Source: Bifiguratus adelaidae
Taxonomy: Eukaryota > Mucoromycota > Endogonomycetes > Endogonales
Assembly: GCA_002261195.1 (NCBI GenBank)
Contig: MVBO01000126.1
Coordinates: forward strand, 1 to 43,817
Reading direction: 5' to 3'
DNA length: 43,817 nucleotides
Part shown: in pieces, positions 12,386 through 22,021 of the stretch
Layout: each line of letters begins with the position of its first letter
Position numbering within the stretch: the first letter of the stretch is position 1
Made by a program: the position numbers and the translations under genes
Notes under the pieces: generated by a model
Seen by the model: the letters and a program-made list of their open reading frames with translations, nothing else
The model's database searches: none
What the model was told of the DNA's origin: nothing

Positions 12386-14327
12386 ATGTCGACCACGCTC
12401 ACGAATCGCATGCTAACTTATCTCAAGCCATCAAAGGCGAAAGCTAAACGGGCTGGAACGGGTCAGAACGGAGGTCCGCGAGGACCAGGTACGTTGTCCT
12501 GTCGGCGCGATTGTCATCTTGGCCTTTTCTGACCCGCTTGCTCATTGGATGCAGCTCCAAGGTCGCATATCTTTGGCGTATCGCTTTATGAATGCATCCT
12601 TCGATCAAACTGCCCAATAAGCTATGTTGACGAAGACACCGGAGAGGTGTGCTACGCCATTATACCAACACTTATTGCAAAGTGCGGTCAGTTCCTCAAG
12701 GACCACGGTATGGCCTGCTACGATTGCTTCTGATAGGCAACTCATGTTCCACACTTTTTACAGGACTTGAGGAGAAGGGCATCTTCCGAAAAGCGGGGTC
12801 CAGTAAACGGGCGGATAGCCTGATGGAAGAGTTTGACAGACCTCCGCGATATGGAGCTACTCTCGACTTTCAAGCAAACGGCTACGACGTGCATGATGTC
12901 GGAACCGTTCTGAGACGGTTTTTAAGAATGATGCCTGAACCCATCGTCCCATTGCAACATTACGACCGCTTTCACGACGTTATTCGTAAGTCCTTCAGTA
13001 GTTTTATATGCCAGCAACTCATTGGTTTTGCAGGAGCAAACAGCGAGCATACCGAAGAGTCTTACATCAAGACCTTTCAAAATCTAATTTCATCACTACC
13101 GGCCGCAAACCAATTCCTGCTACTTTACATACTGGACTTTCTAAGCGTCTTTGCATCGCAGAGCGAAGCGACTTTGATGGATGTCAAAAATCTTGCCATC
13201 GTCTTTACACCTAGTATACTGTTTCACCCAGATCATGCTCGAGATCGTCTTCACTACGATGTTTCGCACGGCATCGTTGAATTTTTGATAGAGCACGACC
13301 AATTCTTCAAAACACCAAGCAAGGAGCAAAGACTGCAATTGGAAGCTGTCCTTAACTATTATCGAACGCAGACATCCCCAGGAGCACCAACACCTCGGAA
13401 GATGACTAGTCCTACAGAGGAGAGACCAAAGCGTAAAATCATGACGGACGATATCGTACGTCGTGTATCTCCTCAGCGAATCCCGGATCCATGGATCCTT
13501 TCAAAGTCCCTCGAACACAGCAGTGAGGACGCAGATACCCCAACAGGTCGCGCAGAGAGAGAAGTGGCCATTGCGCAAAGCATTATACCCGACCTACAAA
13601 ACACACCAGAGCCGTCGACAATGACCGCCTATCCGGTTTCGGACAAGATGGCTGACGAAGACACGGCGGAATTACAGACCCCGGTTCCGCATGCGCGCGG
13701 TCCGGCTTCTATAAGGTCTACGACCTCTCAAGTCTCGCAAGGTGAGTTCGTCGAAAGGATCGCCGCCGTCACGGACACTTAGACGTTTTCATAGATGCTC
13801 CCTTGAACAATTACGTGCTTCACGGCATCACCATATTTATTGCCGCATGGTTCCTGGTGTATGTTGCCCAAGGGCAGTACTTTAAGGGCCTTCTTTTCGC
13901 TGGCAGTTTTGTGTTGCTGGGTTACCTGATGGTACAAGGCATGGAACCTGTGGAACCCGGTGAAGGTCAAACCGTAGACGGAACAGATTCGATTCCCCAG
14001 TCACAGAGTGGGGAAAGCATTCAAGCCGGCGAACGAAGGTCAAGTGCAGGGGACAGCTTGCGAGACGAAGAAGGACACATACGGCAAGAATTTCAGTCCT
14101 TCTTGGCCAAGGATTACATGCACGCTCCCGCATCCGGATTTCAACCACAATTCTCGAATCTACCCGGTGGTGATGATAGCGCTTCGGTCATATCAAATGT
14201 CTCTAGATTTCAAGAGCGATTCGCGTCCAAGAGTCTGGAATCTCCGGAGGATGATTACGACTTGTTTTTGGATGCTCAAGATCTAGACTATGCCATTGAA
14301 CATGGTATATCCAGTCTAAAGCGCTGA
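12386..14327 (+). CDS. RhoGAP-domain protein with C-terminal membrane anchor (Sac7-like)
   Basis: RhoGAPs stimulate GTP hydrolysis by Rho-family GTPases that steer actin and wall synthesis. The start MSTTLTNRML is followed by FGVSLYE, an IAKCGQFLKDHG stretch, GLEEKGIFRKAGSS (with the catalytic arginine finger), FLRMMPEPIVP, and the distal conserved block NLAIVFTPSILF. This is the complete fungal Sac7/Rga-like RhoGAP fold, residues about 35-250. A Ser/Thr/Pro-rich linker follows. An intron at about 13741-13797 then joins in frame to NYVLHGITIFIAAWFLVYVA and a second hydrophobic segment (GLLFAGSFVLLGYLMV). An acidic cytosolic tail ends at 14327. There are four short introns and about 570 residues. 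Without that last splice the protein would stop at 13782. The membrane hairpin is unusual for the family. Confidence 0.88.
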
Positions 14328-14443
14328 AATGGTTGCGCATGCATTTCTTCTTTATCACGGATAACCTTTTGTACATCCTGTGTGTACTCTGTCAAAACTT
14401 ATGTATTAATTACGGATATAGTCGACATCTATGGTGTCTCCTT

Positions 14444-16003
14444 TTACTTGCTGTCTTTGGTGGCCACGACGTGGTCAATGACCGAACCAAGAGTCCCATC
14501 GAGGTTGGATTGGTAGTGAGTGAATTCCAACTCGGTAGGAGTAGCACGGACAACTGAGAAACCGTAACCGTCGTACCGGCTGGCACTCCAATCAGGCAAA
14601 GGTCCGGTGCTGTTGAAAGGGATAGTCAACTCATAGTTGCCAGCGTTACCGACCAAGATTTCAAAGTAGGAAGGAGCGTTGTGGTACGACGTGCTTGTAC
14701 GCTTGCCCTTGGCGACGGGGTAAGTTCTCTCATAGTTGTGACGATGTCCACTAGGTATACTGTAAGTCGGGATCTCGCATGTGTGGATTGACTTACGTAA
14801 GGTAGACATCGACACCATATTGGAGCATCAAATCCTCAATACCACCAGTTGCATTGCCATCAGGTCCGATGGGTCCGTCACGGACAATAGCGGTTTGGGT
14901 AAGGCATGACATGTCCGTAGGGCTACCGTAGGAGGTACAGTAAGCAGGGTGATGAGACATGACGATGATCCAGGGTTGCTTCTTGCGGTTCTTTTGAGCT
15001 TGCTTGAGATCTTCCTCGAACCAGTTCAAAGCGGTTGTAATCTCTTCAGCAGAGCCTTCGAAATAGATTTCAGTGTTGAAGGAAATGATGTGAAGGGTCT
15101 TGTAGTTGAACGAGTATTGCATGTTGTTGACGAAGTTGGACTCTTGGTAAGGAACGTTGTTGAATCGGTTCTTCCAGTGAGAGAAGTTGTAGGCAGACTC
15201 ATGGTTACCAACACCTCCGATGAAGGGAATGTTGGCGAAAAGGTCTTGAACCATGTTCATGTAGTCGTCGCCCTTAGTGCCATTGAAATCAGCCATATCG
15301 TAGGCTTGATCACCAGAAAGGGTCATGAAATCATACTCGTGGCTCTTGGCCAAGTTGATCAAGTTAGGCAAAGCGACTGCGTTAACCAAGCCCTATGAAA
15401 ATCAGAATTTGTTAGAAAGAAATTGTGTCCCACGACACTTACAAGATCAGCAGTAGCGATAAAGTTGGTCGTATCATCTTTAGAAGCTGTGTGGAACTCG
15501 AACGTGCTCTGGGACCAAGTTGAGTTGCCACTCATATCGATAGTGCCGACCTTGTATTGGTAGATAGTGGCGGCTTTAAGAGGACGGGTTTGGAGATTGT
15601 GGAGGTAAATGGTGTGGTGTGCGGTACCGTTGTCAACAAAGGCCCAATTCTAAATGGATAATCAGCCAACAATCTCAACTATGCTTCCACGTACCTGTCC
15701 GTTCTCGATCGTGACAGCTTTGCGCTGAGAGCCTTTGGGCCAGTATTGGAAGAGAGGGGTCTTGATCTCCTCTAGCGTAGCAAATTGAACCTTGGCATAT
15801 TGGGCATTGTCCGTGATGGAAATGTGGATTTGTTGGGGCTCGGCGGGAGCATATGTGCGATTCCAGTTGGTGTTGGCATTGTAGAGATCACGAGTTGCGA
15901 GCTCTCCAGGACCACCAGCAATGCCACGGCGAGTGACGGCTGCAGCAGATGCAGACAAGGCGTACAAGCCTGCGATAAGGCCTGAGACTAAGAAGCCTTT
16001 CAT
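14444..16003 (-). CDS. Secreted purple acid phosphatase (metallophosphoesterase)
   Basis: This enzyme releases phosphate from organic esters outside the cell or in the vacuole. It starts MKGFLVSGLIAGLYALSAS, a clean signal peptide ending in Ala-rich sequence. An N-terminal fibronectin-like PAP domain follows (IHISITDNAQYAKVQF). The dinuclear metal site is complete: ATADLG, GDQAYD, GVGNHE, IVMSHHP and GHRHNYER. The C-terminal VVRATPTELEFTHYQS matches PAP C-domains. Three short introns and about 470 residues fit fungal PAPs. Several Asn-X-Ser/Thr sites suggest glycosylation. A CACGTGG box lies about 230 bp upstream. The ATG at 16003 is chosen because the signal peptide begins there. Confidence 0.94.
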
Positions 16004-16546
16004 GGTCAAGAATCGAATATGTCGCTTGGTTCACCTCGGGCCTTTTATGTACGTTGAAGAAGTGCTCTGGATGGCTCCCCTTACCACGCTAATCCGCGTC
16101 CCCGAATCATCGTACGCTTATCCAATGAGCACTACGGTCCTTTACACGCGATCTGCAGAGGTTACACATTTTGTTTATTGCGCGCCATAAGGGGACATTC
16201 AAGTCTCTTTAAGGTATGGGAACGATGTTGGCACGTGGACATTTTGGACCGTTGAAGGCGATCGTGCGTCAATACAGGAAAGTGGGACCATTCGAAGGCT
16301 AATCCGTGCGACATTGGATGTACTTTTGTGTAAATCAGGCTAAGACGGGAATGTGAAGCGGCTTCGGAGAAAAGTGCAACGAGAGCTATGGGCAAACCAT
16401 GAGTGGACAGCGGCTTGCTGTGGCCATGTTCAACAAGCATGAGACGCGCATAGCTATACCAAGGTTATGACATGTATCGAGTGCAGCGTTGTTTCAACAA
16501 TGAGTAACATTTGATATTTTCACCCCGAAAGGGAAATTCCAGGTTT
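16004..16546. promoter_or_regulatory. Divergent intergenic region, acid phosphatase / HDAC
   Basis: This 543-bp spacer separates the minus-strand phosphatase from the plus-strand deacetylase. It holds a TATA-like ACATAAAAGG on the minus strand near 16040 and a CACGTGG box at 16232-16238. A 92-codon minus ORF (16440-16162) shows no recognisable domain, and I treat it as chance. Confidence 0.4.
16232..16237. promoter_or_regulatory. CACGTG E-box upstream of the acid phosphatase (Pho4-type)
   Basis: CACGTGG matches the high-affinity core bound by the bHLH phosphate regulators Pho4 and NUC-1 of ascomycetes. It lies about 230 bp before the phosphatase start, a typical distance. Whether this organism uses such a regulator is inferred, not seen. 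Confidence 0.4.
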
Positions 16547-18199
16547 ATGGGTCGGTCGGTCGGATACGTACTCTCGGAGCAACTGGTGGAGGTCACTTCA
16601 CGATTACCGGCTAATGAGGGTCGAGTAAGTATGCAGTATGACACAGAACACTGGCAATGAGGCTAAGTTGTGCTTGTAGTCAAAGGTTGTCCATGAGCTC
16701 GCGAGAGAAACGGGCCTACTTCAGGACGTAAGGTAAATTCAGGCACGGTCTTTGTTGACACGCGGACTGCGTGCTGACCTTTGTCGGACAGATTAATCGA
16801 GCCAACGCCACTGCCAAGAGGTGGCTTATGCATCTTTCACGATTCTGGCTACATTGGCAAGGTTTTCAACAATCATCAAAATAGAGATGTAACATGACTC
16901 ACAGATTTCATATCGGATTTGGCGCACAATGAGGCCACGATGGACAAGGATGAATTTGAGGAGTGTCTTGAAGAATATGGCTTACAACATGTGCGGTGAT
17001 GAATGTCTGAGACCTTCAGTAAACTGAATGCTTTGCTTGCTCAGGATTGTCCAACATTTGAAGGGATGGCAGAATACATTGCGCTCGTAGGAGGTGGAAG
17101 CGTACAAGCGGCTGCAGCTATAGCCAAAGGTGCTTGCGACGTAGTTATTCATTGGGATGGTGGAAGGTAAAACATTGGGAGTATGATCATTTGACATCGA
17201 ATGTTAATTGGAATTTTTGCTCCGTAGGCATCATGCAAAAAGGTTTCACCAATATGAAAGGATGGCAAGGATGCTGAACGTCTATTGTAATCTCCAGGGC
17301 ACATGCAGATGGATTCTGCTACGTACAAGATATTGCCCTGGCTATCTTGGAGCTACAGAAAACATTTCCGAGAGTCATGTACGTAGATATAGACGTTCAT
17401 CACGGCGATGGTATGCATACCCCGAGCAACAATACTATCATTTCACGCTCATGTTTGCTCCGTAGGCGTTGAGAAGGCCTTCTTGTATAGCGACGCGGTT
17501 CTGACTATATCTGTTCATCGCCACGCAGTGGGTTTTTATCCCGGTATGTTCGATTTTAGACCTTCACGATTGCTTATCGCGTTTGCACTATAGGAACGGG
17601 ATCGAGTGACTCGATTGGCAAAGGCAGAGGGAAAAATTACAACCTAAACATCCCGACACAAGCTGGTCTATCTGGTCCGAACCTTCTGCGGATTGTGAAT
17701 GGTGTCGTCCGACCCGCCTTGGAACGTTTCAAACCAGGTGCTTTGGTTCTGCAATGTGGTACCGACGGTAAACAGTTTGCTGATCAATCAAGGCCGTTGC
17801 TTACAAATGATTACTAGGGTTGGCAGCCGATCCGACCAGTGAGTGGAATCTAGCTAGCAGCGACTTTGCAACCTGTGTCAATGAAATAATCAATTTGGGC
17901 CTTCCCACAATCGTCTTGGGTGGTGGTACGTTTGAAATTACATGCATCTTGCAAGTATTGACGCGGCCAAAGGTGGTTACGATAATTCCGCAACTGCTAA
18001 GACGAATACGGCAATCCTCGCACGCATCATTGATAAACCGCTACCGCAAGTCATTCCAGAGACCCTAGCAGGGTCGTTTGCGGATCTGGATATGTCGGAG
18101 GACGCAGGTGTAAGAGTAGACGAGAATGACATAGATGGGTATCTGGACAAAGTAATCGAAGAGACGAAGAACATGATAAGCCTCCTACCACAACGGTAA
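16547..18199 (+). CDS. Class I histone deacetylase, HDAC8/Hos1-like
   Basis: This zinc-dependent lysine deacetylase probably acts on histones. It starts [12 protein letters not shown], matching the usual YIYSPEY-type opening, then RLPANEGR. About ten exons give the whole catalytic domain: [30 protein letters not shown] (the His-His pair), [33 protein letters not shown] (zinc Asp and His), [29 protein letters not shown] (second zinc Asp) and LGGGGY (catalytic Tyr). The EYGL.HDCP.FEG segment resembles HDAC8 and Hos1 more than Rpd3 or Hda1. The third intron (16857-16904) uses a GC donor to keep frame. The usual Asn of GFCYVND is Gln here. The end at 18199 follows an acidic, coiled tail. Confidence 0.92.
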
Positions 18200-18425
18200 A
18201 GGCCTGTTGATGTACATGATCCGTGAGAATAAATGGCTCACGATAAGCGTGTGGTCTATGCCCGCACTAAGCCAGGCACACGGTGCACGTTGCCTTTTAT
18301 GGATAAAGTGCTATGGGATCGACACCACAAGGGAATAGCACTGGAGGAATGACGTTGAAGATTCCGTCGGTTCGGGTGATGCTGGTAAATATATATTCCT
18401 ACAAACGTAATTCGACTTTTCCACC

Positions 18426-20437
18426 ATGAAGCTCTCTGGTATTCTCATCGCTGCTGCCGTCGCGCGTGCCGTTTCGGGTTGGCCACTGCACAAATTGAAC
18501 AAAAATGGTGCTGTTGCGACGGAAATCAAGGAATGCTCAGATATAGGTGTGAGCATGCTCAAGAAGGGCGGTACTGCCGTCGACGGCATAATTTCTTCTG
18601 TGTTATGTATTGGTATGTTGCGTAGCATTTGGTGAACGTGCTTCTAACGTTGCTGCTTAGGCACTGTTGCAGGATATCATAGTGGCATTGGCGGAGGCGG
18701 TAGGTCACGAGGCATAGCAAGCAAGCGGCATCTTTGACGTTTTTGACTAGGTTTCATGCTTGTTCGAGATCCAAGTGGTCATTATGAGATGATAGACTTC
18801 CGAGAGGTAGCACCCGCCGGCGCTAACCAGACCATGTACAACAATGCATCATCAACTATCGGTGGATTGGCTGCCGGAGTACCCGGAGAGTTGCGAGGTC
18901 TGGAAATGGCGCACTCAAAGTATGGAAAGCTTCCGTGGAAGACGCTGTTTGAGCCTTCGATTAAGCTCGCCAGACATGGCTTTGTCGTTACGCGAACTTT
19001 GGAGAAAGCCTTGCAGCAATCGCAATTCATTCTCAATGTATGGATTGCAGCCAGCGAGCACATATCGATGTACACTGACCATTGTCTATCTGTAGGATAC
19101 TACCTTCCGCGAAGTTTACGCTCCAAATGGTACCTTTCTGCAGGTTGGCCAAAAAGCTTATCGACCAAAGTATGCCGACACATTGGAAGCCATTGCCGAA
19201 AAAGGTCCCAATGTGTTTTACGAGGGTCCGCTTGCAGAAGCTTTCGTAAAGGCGGTGCAGGAAAGAGGCGGCATCATGACGCTTGAAGATCTCAAGAACT
19301 ACAAGGCTAAATCGCGTGTGCCTATCACCATCAAGTACCGCGATTATAAGCTTACCTCTTGTACAGCGCCGTCGGGAGGCCCCATTGTTTTATCGGCTCT
19401 CAATATCCTTCAGAATTACAACCTCAACATCTCTGATACTAATCTCACCACCCATCGGACCATTGAGGCTGCAAAGTAAGGCTCGAAATCTGCTGCAGTT
19501 GTCCATGCATTGACTCATAATCTTACAGGTTCGCGTACGGTCAACGTACGGTACTCGGAGACCCCGATTATGTGAAAAATGTCACGTCCCTCATCTCCGA
19601 GTTCCTGCTGCCGGAGACAGGAAAGATCATACAGAGCAAGATCAAAGATAATGCAACGGAACAACCAGCTTATTACGATCCTTCTGGCTACGAGATCAAG
19701 CAAACTCCGGGAACTTCTCATCTTGCCTCTGCAGATAAGGAAGGCTATGCCGTCAGTTTGACCACCACTGGTAAGCAAATGCAAGCGTCTAGCATGTTAT
19801 TGACTAGGCTGTCCAGTCAACTTGTATTTCGGAGCGCAGATCATGGTACCGTCTACTGGTGTCATCGTGAACGATGAAATGGACGATTTCTCCAAGCCTG
19901 GCTCATCCAATTCATTCGGCTATATTTCGACACCTGCAAACTATATCGTACCCGGGAAACGGCCCTTGTCTTCCATGTCGCCAACGATTGTGGAGAAAGA
20001 TGGTTCTTTCTATCTAGCAATTGGTGCCGCTGGTGGTAGTCGTATTATCACTGCTACGTTGCAATCAACCATTGGCGTTCTTGATGAGGGATTGGATGCA
20101 GGTTAGTGACAAGTTGATTTCCTGCGTATTGTAAGCTCATCACTTTCGTTGCTATAGAATCCGCGATTGCAAAACCAAGATGGTGTGTGACAGACGTCAT
20201 TGAGCGCGTGCGTGTATGACTGACCATCCGGTTTCTTTTAGGCATGATCAAATAATTCCCCAGACTACCGGATTCGAATACACCTTTTCCAATGTGACAA
20301 TTGATTACCTGCGTCATGTTGGACACAACATTTCGTACATCGGTAATCTCTCCGTAGCCCAAGCTGTGCGTTATACGGACGGTTTTGAGGCAGCAGCTGA
20401 TCCACGCGTGCTCGATTCCGGAGGCAGTGTTTGGTAA
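18426..20437 (+). CDS. Gamma-glutamyltransferase (gamma-glutamyltranspeptidase)
   Basis: GGT cleaves the gamma-glutamyl bond of glutathione and its conjugates outside the cell or in the vacuole. The start MKLSGILIAAAVARAVSG is a signal peptide, followed by the family opening GAVATEIKECSDIG..ML. The domain continues with GGTAVDGIISSVLCIG, SGIGGGG, the Arg-bearing DFREVAPAGA, and GLAAGVPGELRGLEMAH. The autocatalytic cleavage site is GTSHLASADKEGYAVSLTTT, whose Thr becomes the nucleophile of the small subunit. It ends with RPLSSMSPTIV, the GAAGGSRIITAT oxyanion loop and VLDSGGSVW. About eight introns and about 540 residues. A TATA-like AAATATATATTC lies 35 bp before the ATG. Confidence 0.94.
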
Positions 20438-20474
20438 AACAGCACTTCATATGTATTTATGATAATTGTTTGTG

Positions 20475-21739
20475 TTAGACGAATCCAGCGATCTTTCGAG
20501 GCGCATAAATTTCTTCTAATGCTTCAATCTCCTCGGGGGTCAATTTAACTTCGAGAGCACCTATGAGATCATTCAGATGCTTCTCGCTTGAGATACCCAA
20601 AATGGGAGCAGAAATATAATCCTTTGACAAGACCCAGGCCAAGGAAATTTGAGCGGGAGTGCAACCCTTCTTGTCCGCTATTTCCACAACCTTGTCCACG
20701 ATGGCTGCCGTCATGGCTTCATCGCGTTCCTGGCCAAACCATTTCTTGGTGTTCAGATCTGTCTCGGCGCGCGTAGTATTCCTGTCCTTCCCAGTCAAGA
20801 CACCGCGGGCCAAAGGAGACCACGGAATAACTGTCAATGATAGCAGTGAACAAAGAGACGCAAGGGGCTTTTGCATGAACTTACTTCCAACTCCCTGATC
20901 GACACACATGGGAATCATGTCGCGCTCCTCCTCGCGGTAGATGAGGTTATACAAATCTTGCATACTGACAAATTTGGTCCAGCCATTCTTCTCGGCGACA
21001 TGTTGAGCCTTTGCAAACTGCCAAGCGTGCATCGACGAGGCCCCAATATAGCGAGCTTTGCCGCTTTTAACAACATCGTGCAAAGCCTCCATGGTCTCTT
21101 CAATTGGAGTGTTGTAGTCCCAGCGATGAATTTGATAAAGATCGACGTAGTCAAGCTGAAGGCGCTTCAAGGACGCGTCGATCGAATCCATAATATGCTT
21201 TCTCGATTGACCCCTTTGGTTGATAAAGTAGTGATCCTCAGGATCGTCCTGCAAACGGACACTAACATCTGGGTGGACAAATCCGTGAACCTGTTCAAAT
21301 CAGTCAGTCTGCTTTCTCTATTATGATACAGCACGATACTTTACCTTAGTCGCAATCACGAGATTTTCGCGGGGAATGTTGAAATGTTTGATAGCCTTGC
21401 CCACCACTTTCTCACTTTCACCATTCGAGTAGACATCTACGTTGTGATACGGTAAACGGATGACGAAGCGACGAGCATAGCAATACGTACTGGCAGTGTC
21501 CCAGAAGTTGATACCCGCGTCATAGGCCTTCTTGATCATTTTCAAGCTTTCCTCCTCGTCAAGAACCCACTTTTGCCACTTGGATGTACCATAGCTCATG
21601 CATCCCAAAGCCAGTCGAGATACCTTGATGCGAAGAGTAAGTAACTGCTTGTCCGAACCTTACCGAACCTTACCTTGAGTCCGGTCTTGCCCAGGCGCAC
21701 GTATTGCATTTTACAGGTGTTGGAAGCTGCTTCGGTCAT
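20475..21739 (-). CDS. Aldo/keto reductase, yeast YPL088W/aryl-alcohol dehydrogenase-like
   Basis: This is an NADPH-dependent oxidoreductase of small aldehydes or ketones. The protein starts MTEAASNTCKMQYVRLGKTG and continues LALGCMSYG. The tetrad residues are visible: Asp in INFWDTA, Tyr in NVYSNGESEKVVG (reached through an intron), Lys in LVIATKV and His in VDLYQIHRWD. NADP-binding IPWSPLARGVLTG and the Ser/Arg-type C-terminal loop APILGISSEKHL follow. Four to five introns and about 340 residues are typical. It converges on GGT with only 37 bp between stop codons and is divergent from eIF3c. A TATTTATAAG box sits about 40 bp upstream of the start. The substrate cannot be told. Confidence 0.92.
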
Positions 21740-21776
21740 GTTGATAGAGAAAAAGAATGATTTAAAGGATGGCCCT

Positions 21777-21785
21777 TATAAATAT
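21777..21785 (-). promoter_or_regulatory. TATA-like box of the aldo/keto reductase gene
   Basis: TTATAAATA lies about 40 bp upstream of the reductase ATG. It reads as TATTTATAA on the minus strand. Confidence 0.4.
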
Positions 21786-21939
21786 TGCTTCTGGCGCAAT
21801 GATATTAGTCAGCGTTGCCCTTGAACTCGGTAAACGTCTTCAGGCGTTGCTCGCTTGTTTCTTTACCCGATCATGTCGAAGTTAGGCGATGCTTCCATAA
21901 ATGGCAACTCCCACGCCCACACAGTCACCCTATCTGGCT

Positions 21940-21962
21940 GTAGGTGGTGACGTCACACCTAC
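21940..21962. promoter_or_regulatory. Extended CRE palindrome in the eIF3c/reductase promoter
   Basis: A perfect 10-bp palindrome GTGACGTCAC is flanked by GTAGGT on one side and ACCTAC on the other. This makes a 23-bp near-palindrome with one unpaired base. It lies about 60 bp upstream of the eIF3c ATG. The core matches the bZIP CRE also seen at 911-918. Confidence 0.5.
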
Positions 21963-22021
21963 GATTTTTTGAACAGTGGCTTAAGTCTGGTGTGGCCTTG
22001 TTGCTTGCTTGCCTGTAGACC

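Noticed and set aside
16162-16440. 92-codon minus-strand frame between the phosphatase and HDAC genes
   Set aside because: No recognisable family, splice context or codon pattern; more likely chance within a divergent promoter.
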